Shown one piece after another: positions 52,766-61,068 of a DNA stretch of 64,000 nucleotides. Below the pieces are notes generated by a model, which was given only the letters and a program-made list of their open reading frames with translations, did not search any database and was not told the DNA's origin. Both the position numbers and the translations under genes were made by a program. The first letter of the stretch is position 1. Each line of letters begins with the position of its first letter. The stretch is from Marinicellulosiphila megalodicopiae (GTDB lineage: Bacteria; Pseudomonadota; Gammaproteobacteria; Pseudomonadales; Natronospirillaceae): positions 4,278,001-4,342,000 of the forward strand of contig NZ_AP023087.1 of NCBI RefSeq assembly GCF_045862395.1, written 5' to 3'.

Positions 52766-53158
52766 TTAGAAAACTTCACAAAGAACTTCACCGCCGATAC
52801 CCAATTTACGGGCCGCACGATCAGTCATAACACCTTTTGATGTAGAAATAATTGCTACACCTAAGCCGTTTTCGATTTTTGGAAGTTCTTGGCTAGATTT
52901 ATATTGACGTAAACCAGGACGACTAATGCGCTTGATTCTTTCAATAACTGATCTGCCTTCGAAATATTTCAATGTAACAGTCAAAATAGGTTTAGCACCT
53001 GCTTCAACTTCAACTTCAGAAATATAACCCTCTTCTTTTAATACATTAGCAATGTTCACTTTTGCTTTAGAAGAAGGCATAGAGACGGTTTTCTTACCCG
53101 CCTGCTGGCCATTACGGATACGTGTAAACATATCTGCCAGCGTATCTTGCATACTCAT
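52766..53158 (-). CDS. rpsH: 30S ribosomal protein S8
   Basis: 130 residues, starting MSMQDTLADMFTRIRNGQQA and with C-terminal motif ISTSKGVMTDRAARKLGIGG for binding helix 21 of 16S rRNA. In E. coli S8 also represses the spc operon. It is preceded by an unusually large 79-nt gap with a strong hairpin. Confidence 0.98.
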   Translation of the reverse strand: MSMQDTLADMFTRIRNGQQAGKKTVSMPSSKAKVNIANVLKEEGYISEVEVEAGAKPILTVTLKYFEGRSVIERIKRISRPGLRQYKSSQELPKIENGLGVAIISTSKGVMTDRAARKLGIGGEVLCEVF

Positions 53159-53191
53159 ACGATTTTTCCTATTGTGCAGCGAAACGCGATG

Positions 53192-53224
53192 TTGGGGGGC
53201 ACGAAAACGTGGTTAATCCCCCAA
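53192..53224 (-). promoter_or_regulatory. Strong hairpin between rpsN and rpsH
   Basis: TTGGGGG (53192-53198) pairs with CCCCCAA (53218-53224); inside it CACG and CGTG form a second short stem with an AAAA loop. It has no T-run, so it is not a typical terminator. It may be a processing site or a ribosomal-protein binding site. Confidence 0.55.
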
Positions 53225-53237
53225 TCTGCCGTCTAGC

Positions 53238-53543
53238 TTACCAACTTGCTTTTTTCAGACCTGGTACATCACCACGCATAGCGGCTTCACGAAGTTTGAT
53301 ACGAGATAGTCCGAACTTACGGTATACACCGTGAGGACGACCAGTCACTTGACAGCGACGGCGTTGACGTGATGGACTTGCATCGCGAGGAAGCTGTTGT
53401 AACGCAATTTGTGCGTCATAACGCTCTTCATCAGATGCATTCACGTCTGCAATGATTGCTTTAATTTTTGCACGCTTTTCAGCGAATTTAGCAACCGTTT
53501 TTGCTCTTTTGGCTTCACGAGCCTTCATGCTTTCTTTAGCCAT
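53238..53543 (-). CDS. rpsN: 30S ribosomal protein S14
   Basis: 101 residues, the long zinc-free (C-minus) form, with the conserved C-terminal half QLPRDASPSRQRRRCQVTGR and GLSRIKLREAAMRGDVPGL. It lies in the 30S head near S3 and S10. Confidence 0.98.
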   Translation of the reverse strand: MAKESMKAREAKRAKTVAKFAEKRAKIKAIIADVNASDEERYDAQIALQQLPRDASPSRQRRRCQVTGRPHGVYRKFGLSRIKLREAAMRGDVPGLKKASW

Positions 53544-53548
53544 TATTC

Positions 53549-54091
53549 TTATCCTTTAAAAGGGAAAGAAAGTGCTTTCAATAAAGCACGACCTTCATCA
53601 TTAGTACGAGCGGATGTGGTAATAGTAATATCTAAACCACGCAATTTATCAACTTTATCGTATTCGATTTCAGGAAAGATAATTTGCTCTTTGATACCCA
53701 TGCTGTAATTTCCACGACCATCGAATGATTTCGGGTTAATACCACGGAAATCACGTACACGAGGTAGAGAAATATCAACTAGACGATCTAAGAATTCCCA
53801 CATACGGTCACGACGTAAAGTCACTTTACAACCGATAGGCCAGCCTTCACGCACTTTAAAACCAGCAATAGATTTGCGAGCCAAAGTTACAACTGCTTTT
53901 TGACCAGCAATCAATTCTAAATCAGCTACAGCATTTTCAACTTGCTTTTTATCACCAATGCCTTCACCAACGCCCATATTTAATGTCACTTTGGTAATTT
54001 TAGGCACTTCACTAACGTTCGCTAAACCTAACTCTTTAACAAGAGCAGCTTTAACAGTTTCTTTGTACAAGGTTTCTAAACGACTTGACAT
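53549..54091 (-). CDS. rplE: 50S ribosomal protein L5
   Basis: 180 residues. The 5S rRNA-binding fold shows VTLNMGVGEGIGDKKQVENA and IKEQIIFPEIEYDKVDKLRG (the conserved QxxFPEI block). It forms the central protuberance with L18 and 5S rRNA. It is 5 nt from rpsN. Confidence 0.98.
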   Translation of the reverse strand: MSSRLETLYKETVKAALVKELGLANVSEVPKITKVTLNMGVGEGIGDKKQVENAVADLELIAGQKAVVTLARKSIAGFKVREGWPIGCKVTLRRDRMWEFLDRLVDISLPRVRDFRGINPKSFDGRGNYSMGIKEQIIFPEIEYDKVDKLRGLDITITTSARTNDEGRALLKALSFPFKG

Positions 54092-54106
54092 GTTGTGCTC
54101 CTCTTA

Positions 54107-54433
54107 TTAACCAATAACTTTTTGGTTAGATTTAAAAATACGAACTTTAGCGCCGTCTTCTTGAATACGGAAACCAACACGGTCGCCTTTTCCAGTTTCA
54201 GGGTTAAAAATCGCTACGTTAGAAATTGCAATTGCAGCTTCTTTTTCAATGATTCCACCAGGCTGTTCAGCCTGTGGATTCGGTTTAGTGTGACGCTTAA
54301 CAAGGTTGATACCCTTAACGACAACACTATTACCTTTGCGATCACCAGCAATCACTTTTACGATCTTGCCAGTTTTGCCTTTATCACGGCCAGCGATAAC
54401 TACTACTTCATCGCCTGTTTTTAACTTATTCAT
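54107..54433 (-). CDS. rplX: 50S ribosomal protein L24
   Basis: 108 residues. The KOW motif is near the N terminus (DEVVVIAGRDKGKTGKIVKV), then VKRHTKPNPQAEQPGGIIEK. It is an early assembly initiator of the 50S subunit. Confidence 0.98.
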   Translation of the reverse strand: MNKLKTGDEVVVIAGRDKGKTGKIVKVIAGDRKGNSVVVKGINLVKRHTKPNPQAEQPGGIIEKEAAIAISNVAIFNPETGKGDRVGFRIQEDGAKVRIFKSNQKVIG

Positions 54434-54468
54434 ATTTTACTCGCTTCCTGCTACCGTCTCATTCTTTA

Positions 54469-54837
54469 TTAAAGAACTTCCGGCGCCAGGGAAATGATTT
54501 TCATAAATTTTTCAGTACGTAATTCACGTGTAACAGGGCCAAAGATACGAGTACCGATTGGCGCATTGTTTGCGTTAAGAATTACAGCTGAGTTTACATC
54601 AAAACGGATCAAAGAACCATCAGGACGTCTTACACCTTTTCTCGTACGAACAACTACTGCTGTCATAACCTGACCTTTTTTAACTTTACCGCGTGGAATT
54701 GCTTCCTTTACAGTAACTTTAATTAGATCACCCACTCCAGCGTAACGACGATGCGAGCCACCAAGCACTTTAATGCACATGACTTTTTTAGCACCGCTGT
54801 TGTCCGCAACATCTAGCATTGACTGTGTTTGAATCAT
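54469..54837 (-). CDS. rplN: 50S ribosomal protein L14
   Basis: 122 residues, starting MIQTQSMLDVADNSGAKKVM, with the conserved core VVVRTRKGVRRPDGSLIRFD. It contacts the 30S subunit through bridge B5/B8. It is followed by rplX at 35 nt. Confidence 0.98.
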   Translation of the reverse strand: MIQTQSMLDVADNSGAKKVMCIKVLGGSHRRYAGVGDLIKVTVKEAIPRGKVKKGQVMTAVVVRTRKGVRRPDGSLIRFDVNSAVILNANNAPIGTRIFGPVTRELRTEKFMKIISLAPEVL

Positions 54838-54877
54838 TTTTCAAATCCCATATCAAATTTGACGGGCAACACTAGCC

Positions 54878-55144
54878 TTAAAGGCTAGCTGCACGTTGTT
54901 CTATACGAACTAGGTTCCAAGTTTTGGTTTTTGAGAAAGGACGAGATTCTTGAATCGTCACTAAATCACCAATTTGGCATTCATTTTTTTCATCATGTGC
55001 GTGAAGCTTTGTAGAGCGTTTAACATACTTTCCGTAGATTGGATGCTTAACTTTGCGCTCAACTAAAACAGTAACTGTTTTATCGGCTTTATTGCTGATG
55101 ACATGTGCTGTAACTAAACGAGCATTAGATTCTGTCATTTTCAT
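54878..55144 (-). CDS. rpsQ: 30S ribosomal protein S17
   Basis: 88 residues with the OB-fold motif RKVKHPIYGKYVKRSTKLHA and a DEKNECQIGDLVTIQESRPF segment. The start overlaps the rpmC stop by 4 nt (ATGA), giving translational coupling; the Met at position 3 is an alternative start. Confidence 0.97.
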   Translation of the reverse strand: MKMTESNARLVTAHVISNKADKTVTVLVERKVKHPIYGKYVKRSTKLHAHDEKNECQIGDLVTIQESRPFSKTKTWNLVRIEQRAASL

Positions 55145-55332
55145 GCACCTGCTTTTTCAGTTAGCAACGTTTTAACACGTGCTATGTCTTTTTTAAGTTG
55201 CTTAAGCAGATGAGACTGAGTCAACTGACCCGTAGTCTTTTGTAGACGCATCTTGAATTGATCACGACGCAAATCTAATAACTGACTGTTTAGCTCTTCT
55301 ACTGATTTCTCACGAAGTTCTGTTGCTTTCAT
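55141..55332 (-). CDS. rpmC: 50S ribosomal protein L29
   Basis: 63 residues, a two-helix protein (MKATELREKSVEELNSQLLD, LRRDQFKMRLQKTTGQL) near the polypeptide exit. Its start shares one base with the rplP stop (TAATG) and its end overlaps rpsQ by 4 nt. Confidence 0.98.
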   Translation of the reverse strand: MKATELREKSVEELNSQLLDLRRDQFKMRLQKTTGQLTQSHLLKQLKKDIARVKTLLTEKAGA

Positions 55333-55745
55333 TACATCACCGTCCGTTTAACAAAAGTAGTGGCAACTGGAAGTTTCGCAGCAGCTAAAGCAAATGCTTC
55401 ACGCGCTAATTCTTCAGTAACACCATCCATTTCATAAAGGATATAGCCAGGCTGAACTTGGCAAACCCAATATTCAACGTTACCTTTACCTTTACCTTGA
55501 CGAACCTCTAAAGGCTTCGATGTAATAGGCTTATCTGGGAAAACTCGGATCCAGATTTTACCACCACGTTTTACGTGACGAGTCATCGTACGACGTGCTG
55601 CTTCGATTTGACGAGCCGTGATACGACCACGACCTGTAACTTTAAGACCAAACTCACCAAAGCTAACTTTGGAACCACGAATCGCTAGACCGCGGTTACG
55701 GCCTTTTTGCATTTTTCTGAATTTGGTACGTTTAGGTTGTAACAT
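55332..55745 (-). CDS. rplP: 50S ribosomal protein L16
   Basis: 137 residues, starting MLQPKRTKFRKMQKGRNRGL, with the Arg at RGGKIWIRVFPDKPITSKPL and the conserved MRQGKGKGNVEYWVCQVQPG-type block (VRQGKGKGNVEYW). It helps position the A-site tRNA. In E. coli Arg81 is hydroxylated by YcfD. Confidence 0.98.
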   Translation of the reverse strand: MLQPKRTKFRKMQKGRNRGLAIRGSKVSFGEFGLKVTGRGRITARQIEAARRTMTRHVKRGGKIWIRVFPDKPITSKPLEVRQGKGKGNVEYWVCQVQPGYILYEMDGVTEELAREAFALAAAKLPVATTFVKRTVM

Positions 55746-55757
55746 TTTATACTACTC

Positions 55758-56444
55758 CTACTTACCAGCGCGCTTTTTAGGCTGTGATTTAGCTTTAGCA
55801 CGAACTTCTTCGATACCACCTAAAATTTCGCCTTTAAAGATCCAGACTTTAATACCCAAAACACCGTACTGAGTATCAGCTCGGTATTCTGCATAATCGA
55901 TATCCGCACGAAGCGTATGCAAAGGTACACGACCCTCACGATACCACTCAGAACGAGCGATCTCTGCACCACCTAAACGGCCACCAATTTGAATCTTGAT
56001 GCCTTTTGCGCCACCACGCATTGCGTTTTGAACTGCGCGCTTCATAGCACGACGGAACATTACACGGCGCTCAAGCTGACCAGCAACACCCTGTGCTACT
56101 AGTTTTGCATCTAAGTCAGGCTTGCGAATTTCTTCGATGTTGATGTGAACAGGAATATCCATCATTTTGGATAATTCTTGTTTTAATACTTCAACGTCTT
56201 CACCTTTTTTACCAATTACTATGCCTGGACGGGCAGTGTGAATGGTTACTTTAGCGTTTTGAGCTGGACGCTCAATGACAACTTTTGAAACTGAAGCTTT
56301 AATCAATTTCTTTTCGATATAGTCACGTACTTGAATGTCGTTAACAAGCTTTTTACTGTAGCTTTTTGAATCCGCGTACCAAATGGAACGATGATCTTTA
56401 ACGATACCAAGACGTATCCCCGTAGGGTGGACTTTCTGACCCAT
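55758..56444 (-). CDS. rpsC: 30S ribosomal protein S3
   Basis: 228 residues. The KH domain lies at about 39-107 (with RPGIVIGKKGEDVEVLKQEL, the GxxG loop), and the C-terminal S3 domain has GVAGQLERRVMFRRAMKRAV and GRLGGAEIARSEWYREGRVP. It lines the mRNA entry channel. A basic Lys/Ala tail follows. Confidence 0.98.
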   Translation of the reverse strand: MGQKVHPTGIRLGIVKDHRSIWYADSKSYSKKLVNDIQVRDYIEKKLIKASVSKVVIERPAQNAKVTIHTARPGIVIGKKGEDVEVLKQELSKMMDIPVHINIEEIRKPDLDAKLVAQGVAGQLERRVMFRRAMKRAVQNAMRGGAKGIKIQIGGRLGGAEIARSEWYREGRVPLHTLRADIDYAEYRADTQYGVLGIKVWIFKGEILGGIEEVRAKAKSQPKKRAGK

Positions 56445-56457
56445 GTTACGTCTCCTA

Positions 56458-56787
56458 TTAATCAGCTACTTTGATTGTTATATGACAGCTGCGTTTTAAT
56501 TCGCGATCCGCACGGCCTTTAGCACGTGGACGGATGCGTTTCATTACTGGCGCGTCATCGACAAAAATGGTTGATACTCGTAACTCATCAACGTCAGCGC
56601 CTTCATTGTGCTCAGCATTGGCAATCGCAGATTCCAATATCTTCTTCACAACTACAGCCGCTTGTTTCGGACTATACGATAAAATATCTAATGCTTCAGC
56701 TACTGCTTTACCACGAATTTGATCGGCCACTAATCGAGCTTTTTGAGCTGAAAAACGTGCACTGCGTAATACTGCTTGTACTTCCAT
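56458..56787 (-). CDS. rplV: 50S ribosomal protein L22
   Basis: 109 residues. It has the L22 core (SARFSAQKARLVADQIRGKA) and the tunnel hairpin loop (DDAPVMKRIRPRAKGRADRE) whose tip lines the polypeptide exit channel where macrolide-resistance changes are found in other species. No deletion is seen. Confidence 0.98.
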   Translation of the reverse strand: MEVQAVLRSARFSAQKARLVADQIRGKAVAEALDILSYSPKQAAVVVKKILESAIANAEHNEGADVDELRVSTIFVDDAPVMKRIRPRAKGRADRELKRSCHITIKVAD

Positions 56788-56802
56788 CTTTTACTCCTCT
56801 AA

Positions 56803-57078
56803 TTAGCGTTTGGCTTTTTTGTCTGCAGCGTGACCTTTATAGGTACGTGTAGCAGCAAATTCACCAAGTTTATGACCAACCATATCTTCTGTGACAAATA
56901 CAGGAACGTGTTGGCGTCCATTATGGACTGCAATGGTCAACCCGACAAAGTCTGGGAAGATTGTAGAACGACGAGACCAAGTTTTAATTGGACGTTTTTC
57001 GCCTGATTCCAATGCAGCCTCTACCTTTTTCATTAAATGAAGGTCAACGAAAGGACCTTTTTTAAGTGAACGTGGCAC
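56803..57078 (-). CDS. rpsS: 30S ribosomal protein S19
   Basis: 91 residues, starting MPRSLKKGPFVDLHLMKKVE, with conserved WSRRSTIFPDFVGLTIAVHN and VGHKLGEFAATRTYKGH. It forms a complex with S13 in the 30S head. It is separated by 15 nt from rplV. Confidence 0.98.
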   Translation of the reverse strand: MPRSLKKGPFVDLHLMKKVEAALESGEKRPIKTWSRRSTIFPDFVGLTIAVHNGRQHVPVFVTEDMVGHKLGEFAATRTYKGHAADKKAKR

Positions 57079-57163
57079 TGGCCTATTCCTCTTGTTTAAT
57101 CATTAAAAAAATATAGCAACTAAATAAACGCCACTGAACATCAAGAACAATGACGCAATTTTA

Positions 57164-57985
57164 TTACTTAGAACGACGAACGATATATTTATCAGTACGT
57201 TTGTTCTTACGTGTTTTGTAACCTTTGGTAGGAACACCCCATGGCGTCACAGGATGACGTCCACCAGAAGTCTTACCTTCACCACCACCGTGCGGGTGAT
57301 CAACAGGGTTCATTACCACACCGCGAACGGTTGGACGAACACCACGCCAGCGCGAAGCACCAGCCTTACCTAATTGACGCAAGCTGTGCTCAGAGTTTCC
57401 TACTTCACCCAATACTGCACGACAATCAGCTAAAATTTTGCGCATTTCGCCTGAACGTAAACGCAATGTTGCATAGGTACCTTCACGAGCAACTAGTTGC
57501 GCAGAAGTACCAGCAGAACGAGCAATCTGCGCACCTTTGCCTGGCTTCATTTCAATACAATGAATCACAGAACCAACAGGGATGCTACGGATTGGCATAC
57601 AGTTACCTGGTTTAATCGGAGTGAATTCACCCGACTCAATTTGAGTACCTGCACTCACACCTTTAGGTGCAATGATATAACGACGTTCGCCGTCTGCGTA
57701 CAATACTAAAGCAATGTTCGCGCTACGGTTTGGATCGTACTCAAGACGCTCAACTGTCCCAACAATACCATCTTTGTTACGTTTGAAATCTACGTTACGG
57801 TAATGTTGCTTATGACCGCCACCGATGTGACGAGTCGTAATACGACCGTGGTGGTTACGACCACCTGATTTAGATTTCTTTTCCAACAACGGAGCGTACG
57901 GTGCACCTTTATGTAATTCGTGGTTTACCACTTTTACTAAATGACGACGACCCGCTGATGTTGGTTTACATTTTTGTAAAGCCAT
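57164..57985 (-). CDS. rplB: 50S ribosomal protein L2
   Basis: 273 residues. Conserved blocks KSGGRNHHGRITTRHIGGGH, NPVDHPHGGGEGKT (with the His important for peptidyl-transferase function) and the basic C terminus TPWGVPTKGYKTRKNKRTD are intact. It is needed for subunit association and tRNA binding. Confidence 0.99.
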   Translation of the reverse strand: MALQKCKPTSAGRRHLVKVVNHELHKGAPYAPLLEKKSKSGGRNHHGRITTRHIGGGHKQHYRNVDFKRNKDGIVGTVERLEYDPNRSANIALVLYADGERRYIIAPKGVSAGTQIESGEFTPIKPGNCMPIRSIPVGSVIHCIEMKPGKGAQIARSAGTSAQLVAREGTYATLRLRSGEMRKILADCRAVLGEVGNSEHSLRQLGKAGASRWRGVRPTVRGVVMNPVDHPHGGGEGKTSGGRHPVTPWGVPTKGYKTRKNKRTDKYIVRRSK

Positions 57986-57999
57986 GATCTCAACTCCGA

Positions 58000-58296
58000 T
58001 TAATCTTGGTTAAGAAAGTCAATTTCTTGACCTTCGATTAAACGTACATACGCTTTTTTCACGTCTTTACGCTTGCCCATTCCGTGACGAGTACGCTTAG
58101 TCTTACCTTTCTGAATCAAAGTACGAACAGTGTCGACTTTAACTGAGAAAAATGACTCAACGGCTTTTTTCACTTCTAATTTAGTTGCGTCAATAGCAAC
58201 CTTAAACACGTACTGGCCATTTCCATCAGCAACAATTGTCGCTTTTTCAGAAATATGCGGACCTTCTAATACGGTTAATAAACGTTCTTGATTCAT
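58000..58296 (-). CDS. rplW: 50S ribosomal protein L23
   Basis: 98 residues (RLLTVLEGPHISEKATIVAD, KLEVKKAVESFFSVKVDTVR, with the extended loop KGKTKRTRHGMGKRKDVKK). It sits at the tunnel exit and docks trigger factor and SRP. Its start overlaps the rplD stop by 4 nt. Confidence 0.98.
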   Translation of the reverse strand: MNQERLLTVLEGPHISEKATIVADGNGQYVFKVAIDATKLEVKKAVESFFSVKVDTVRTLIQKGKTKRTRHGMGKRKDVKKAYVRLIEGQEIDFLNQD

Positions 58297-58898
58297 ACTA
58301 ATGACTCCTCAATTTGCTTAATTGCAGCAACAGTGATAACCACTTTTTTGTATGCAATTAAGTTTACTGGGTTAATGCTTTCTGCATCTGCCACGTCTAC
58401 TTTCGGTACGTTTCTAGCAGCTAAGAACAAGTTCTTATCTACGTTATCAGAAATGATTAAAGCACTGTCTAAGTTCAAGTCATTCATTTTAGAAATGAAC
58501 AATTTAGTCTTAGGACTTTCAACAGTAAATTCGTCAACAACGATTAAACGATCGCTACGAACCAATTCTGAAAGAATTGATTTGATCGCACCACGATACA
58601 TTTTTTTGTTAACTTTTTGAGACCAATCTTGTGGCTTAGCTGCGAAAGTAATACCACCTGAACGCCAGATAGGAGAACGGATTGTACCAGCACGGGCACG
58701 ACCAGATCCTTTTTGACGCCATGGTTTAGCACCACCACCACTTACTTCGCTACGAGTTTTTTGAGCACGTGAACCCTGACGGCCAGCAGCTAAATAAGCT
58801 GTAACTACCTGGTGTACCAATGCTTCATTGTATTCTTTACCAAATGCCGCGTCAGAAACTTCAACGGAATTAGAAGAACCTGCAATAGTAATATTCAT
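58293..58898 (-). CDS. rplD: 50S ribosomal protein L4
   Basis: 201 residues. The tunnel loop GGGAKPWRQKGSGRARAGTI is conserved, and the C-terminal globular domain ends AVIKQIEESLV-like. In E. coli L4 also represses the S10 operon by binding its leader; the short leader here (see promoter entry) shows no obvious L4 hairpin. Confidence 0.98.
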   Translation of the reverse strand: MNITIAGSSNSVEVSDAAFGKEYNEALVHQVVTAYLAAGRQGSRAQKTRSEVSGGGAKPWRQKGSGRARAGTIRSPIWRSGGITFAAKPQDWSQKVNKKMYRGAIKSILSELVRSDRLIVVDEFTVESPKTKLFISKMNDLNLDSALIISDNVDKNLFLAARNVPKVDVADAESINPVNLIAYKKVVITVAAIKQIEESLV

Positions 58899-58901
58899 TG
58901 C

Positions 58902-59537
58902 TTATTTTCCTTTTACCGATGAGTTAATCACAACAAAACCGCCCGGAGCACCCGGAACAGCACCCTTCACAAGGATAAGACCACGCTCAGAATCAACTTT
59001 TACAACTGATAATGATTGTGTAGTAACTTGTTCAGAACCCATGTGTCCAGCCATCTTTTTGCCTTTCCAAACACGACCTGGTGTTTGACATTGACCAATA
59101 GAACCTGGCGCACGGTGAGACAACGAGTTACCGTGAGTCGCATCTTGCATTGAGAAATTGTGACGCTTGATACCACCTTGGAAACCTTTACCTTTAGAGG
59201 TACCGGTTACATCAATGCTTTGACCTGCTTCAAATAAAGAAACCGAAACTTCTTCACCTGCTTTCAGAGTCGCTTCAGCGTCTAGACGAAATTCTTTAGT
59301 TAAAGAACCTGACTCAACACCAGCTTTTGCAAAGTGGCCAGCCTGTGCTTTAGTAACACGGCTTGCTTTTTTTGAACCGACAGTTACTTGAACAGCGTTA
59401 TAGCCGTCAACTTCTACTGTCTTAACTTGGGATACGCGGTTGGGTAAAACCTCAACTACGGTGACCGGAACAGATTGACCGTCTTCAGTGAAGACACGAG
59501 TCATACCTGCTTTACGGCCGATTAGACCTAATGACAT
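58902..59537 (-). CDS. rplC: 50S ribosomal protein L3
   Basis: 211 residues, starting MSLGLIGRKAGMTRVFTEDG, with the loop FQGGIKRHNFSMQDATHGNS that reaches the peptidyl-transferase centre and conserved GSIGQCQTPGRVWKGKKMAG (containing the Gln methylated by PrmB in E. coli). It is 3 nt from rplD. Confidence 0.98.
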   Translation of the reverse strand: MSLGLIGRKAGMTRVFTEDGQSVPVTVVEVLPNRVSQVKTVEVDGYNAVQVTVGSKKASRVTKAQAGHFAKAGVESGSLTKEFRLDAEATLKAGEEVSVSLFEAGQSIDVTGTSKGKGFQGGIKRHNFSMQDATHGNSLSHRAPGSIGQCQTPGRVWKGKKMAGHMGSEQVTTQSLSVVKVDSERGLILVKGAVPGAPGGFVVINSSVKGK

Positions 59538-59632
59538 ATTTTCCTCTCTTATGTACGGGGCTTAACCCACTATGGCCGTCACGCTTGACGTTACACTAGA
59601 GAGCGCGAAAGTATTTCCGCGCTATCTTTAAA
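59538..59632 (-). promoter_or_regulatory. Two hairpins in the rpsJ-rplC spacer
   Basis: On the minus strand AGCGCG and CGCGCT (59602-59623) and CGTCA/TGACG (59577-59590) form two stems in the 95-nt gap, followed by a GAGAGGAAAAT Shine-Dalgarno region before rplC. No T-run follows, so they are mRNA structures rather than terminators. Confidence 0.5.
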
Positions 59633-59944
59633 TTAGCTTAAGCTAATTTGTACATCTACACCTGCCGCTAAATCTAACTTCATTAGCGCGTCTACTGTTT
59701 TTTCAGTAGGCTGAACGATATCTAAAGTACGCTTGTGAGTACGAATTTCGTACTGATCACGTGCATCTTTATTTACGTGTGGTGAGATTAATACTGTGAA
59801 ACGCTCTTTACGTGTTGGCAAAGGGATTGGTCCGCGAACTTGAGCACCTGTACGCTTGGCGGTATCAACGATTTCTTGTGTCGAAGCATCAATTAAACGG
59901 TGATCGAACGCTTTAAGGCGTATTCTGATTTTCTGGTTCTGCAT
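59633..59944 (-). CDS. rpsJ: 30S ribosomal protein S10
   Basis: 103 residues from the ATG MQNQKIRIRLKAFDHRLIDA, the conserved S10 start; a TTG three codons upstream is rejected. TQEIVDTAKRTGAQVRGPIP and ISPHVNKDARDQYEIRTHKR are intact. S10 also acts as NusE in antitermination with NusB. First gene of the cluster, with a GGAG site 11 nt upstream. Confidence 0.98.
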   Translation of the reverse strand: MQNQKIRIRLKAFDHRLIDASTQEIVDTAKRTGAQVRGPIPLPTRKERFTVLISPHVNKDARDQYEIRTHKRTLDIVQPTEKTVDALMKLDLAAGVDVQISLS

Positions 59945-59984
59945 GTTAACCAAAACTCCATTGTTAAAATAAAAAACGATTTGA

Positions 59985-60035
59985 CCCTAAAATTTAGGGG
60001 TGGCGCATTATATGGGCGTTTGGGAAATGGGTCAA
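59985..60035 (-). promoter_or_regulatory. Near-consensus sigma-70 promoter and short leader of the S10 cluster
   Basis: On the minus strand TTGACC (60030-60035) and TATAAT (60007-60012) are separated by exactly 17 bp. Downstream a CCCTAAA/TTTAGGG hairpin (59985-59999) is followed after 8 nt by six T, then the GGAG site of rpsJ. The leader from the expected start is about 55 nt, far shorter than the E. coli S10 leader with its L4-responsive attenuator. The small hairpin could act as a weak terminator. Confidence 0.85.
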
Positions 60036-60332
60036 CAATTTAATTGGTTTTTATTTGTACAAAACGCTTCCTTATTGTTATTTCTGTTTCATTTTAAGTA
60101 TTCATTCTTCCTTCTATATATAAGAATCGATAAAACAATTGGCTTAAAGCCCTTATTTACCAGCCTTCCCCACACAAACAATCTACTCCTTTTTCATTTC
60201 CCTTTTTTAGCTTTAGGACAATCGTCAACTTTACAACGCTATTGATAATCACCCATTTTTTATAAACAAAAGCATTCAATTTATTTTCGAATTATTTATA
60301 ATCAACACTCCTCAAACCGATATGGACAAACC
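60036..60332. other. Intergenic region between the S10 promoter and the lipoprotein gene
   Basis: About 300 bp of AT-rich sequence that must hold the divergent promoter of the 60333 gene; no reliable element is picked. An open frame of about 80 codons on the plus strand overlaps the S10 promoter and is not believed. The tuf-fusA-rpsG-rpsL genes that often precede rpsJ are absent. Confidence 0.5.
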
Positions 60333-60899
60333 ATGAAGATATTATCCGCACTATTTATCTCGATTTTATTTTTAGCAAGCTGCCAAAGCGACACCCAATC
60401 TGGCGCATCCAGCCTAACACACACATCTAAACCTGTTGAATACTTAATCGCCGAAAACCTTTACACCAAAGTCAAAGACCCAGATTTTACAATTCAAACA
60501 TTAACGGAAATGGATCTTGACGAGCCAACCCTTAATCTTTGGGATGGAGAAACATTAATGGGTTTTTATTTAAGCTCTCATGAAACCAATCCGTATATGA
60601 AATTACTTACCTATGATTTCATTATGAACAACATCAAAAAAGAACTCATAAAAGAATTAAATACCGAAGAGCTGATAGTTGTCGATCGCACTGATTTTAT
60701 TGGTCCGACTGAATTAGATATGCGCTCATTTAAAGTTTCACACATTACCGAAGACGGTCTTGAAATCGTGCAAATTATGTATATTTTAAAACAAGAGCAA
60801 AACTTATATTCAAGCGTTTTAACGTCTGTAGGCGCAAATACATTTGATCAAATCTCAGCTCGTTCTGATGCCATCATGCGAAACGCCTACTTTAAATGA
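60333..60899 (+). CDS. Hypothetical lipoprotein
   Basis: 188 residues with a short lipoprotein signal (MKILSALFISILFLASCQSD; lipid Cys17). The mature part shows mixed alpha/beta character (EYLIAENLYTKVKDPDFTIQ, LNLWDGETLMGFYLSSHETN, VQIMYILKQEQNLYSSVLTS). No family is recognised. It is monocistronic, divergent from the S10 cluster. Overall shape suggests a small periplasmic-facing lipoprotein. Confidence 0.75.
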   Translation: MKILSALFISILFLASCQSDTQSGASSLTHTSKPVEYLIAENLYTKVKDPDFTIQTLTEMDLDEPTLNLWDGETLMGFYLSSHETNPYMKLLTYDFIMNNIKKELIKELNTEELIVVDRTDFIGPTELDMRSFKVSHITEDGLEIVQIMYILKQEQNLYSSVLTSVGANTFDQISARSDAIMRNAYFK

Positions 60900-61068
60900 C
60901 AACATTACTTGCGTCAGATCATAACAATTAGCACCTATGATCTGACGAAATCACGATAACTATCACGCACCTTTCTTGCAACAACAAAACTATCGAAATA
61001 CACAAGCAATTTTTGCCACACTTGTTGCTATAATTGCTCGTCTCAAAATAGTCAAAAGTAGAATCACC

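Noticed and set aside
60000..60245. Plus-strand frame of 81 codons upstream of the lipoprotein gene
   Set aside because: It overlaps the near-consensus S10 promoter and has an odd Phe/Leu-rich composition from AT-rich DNA.
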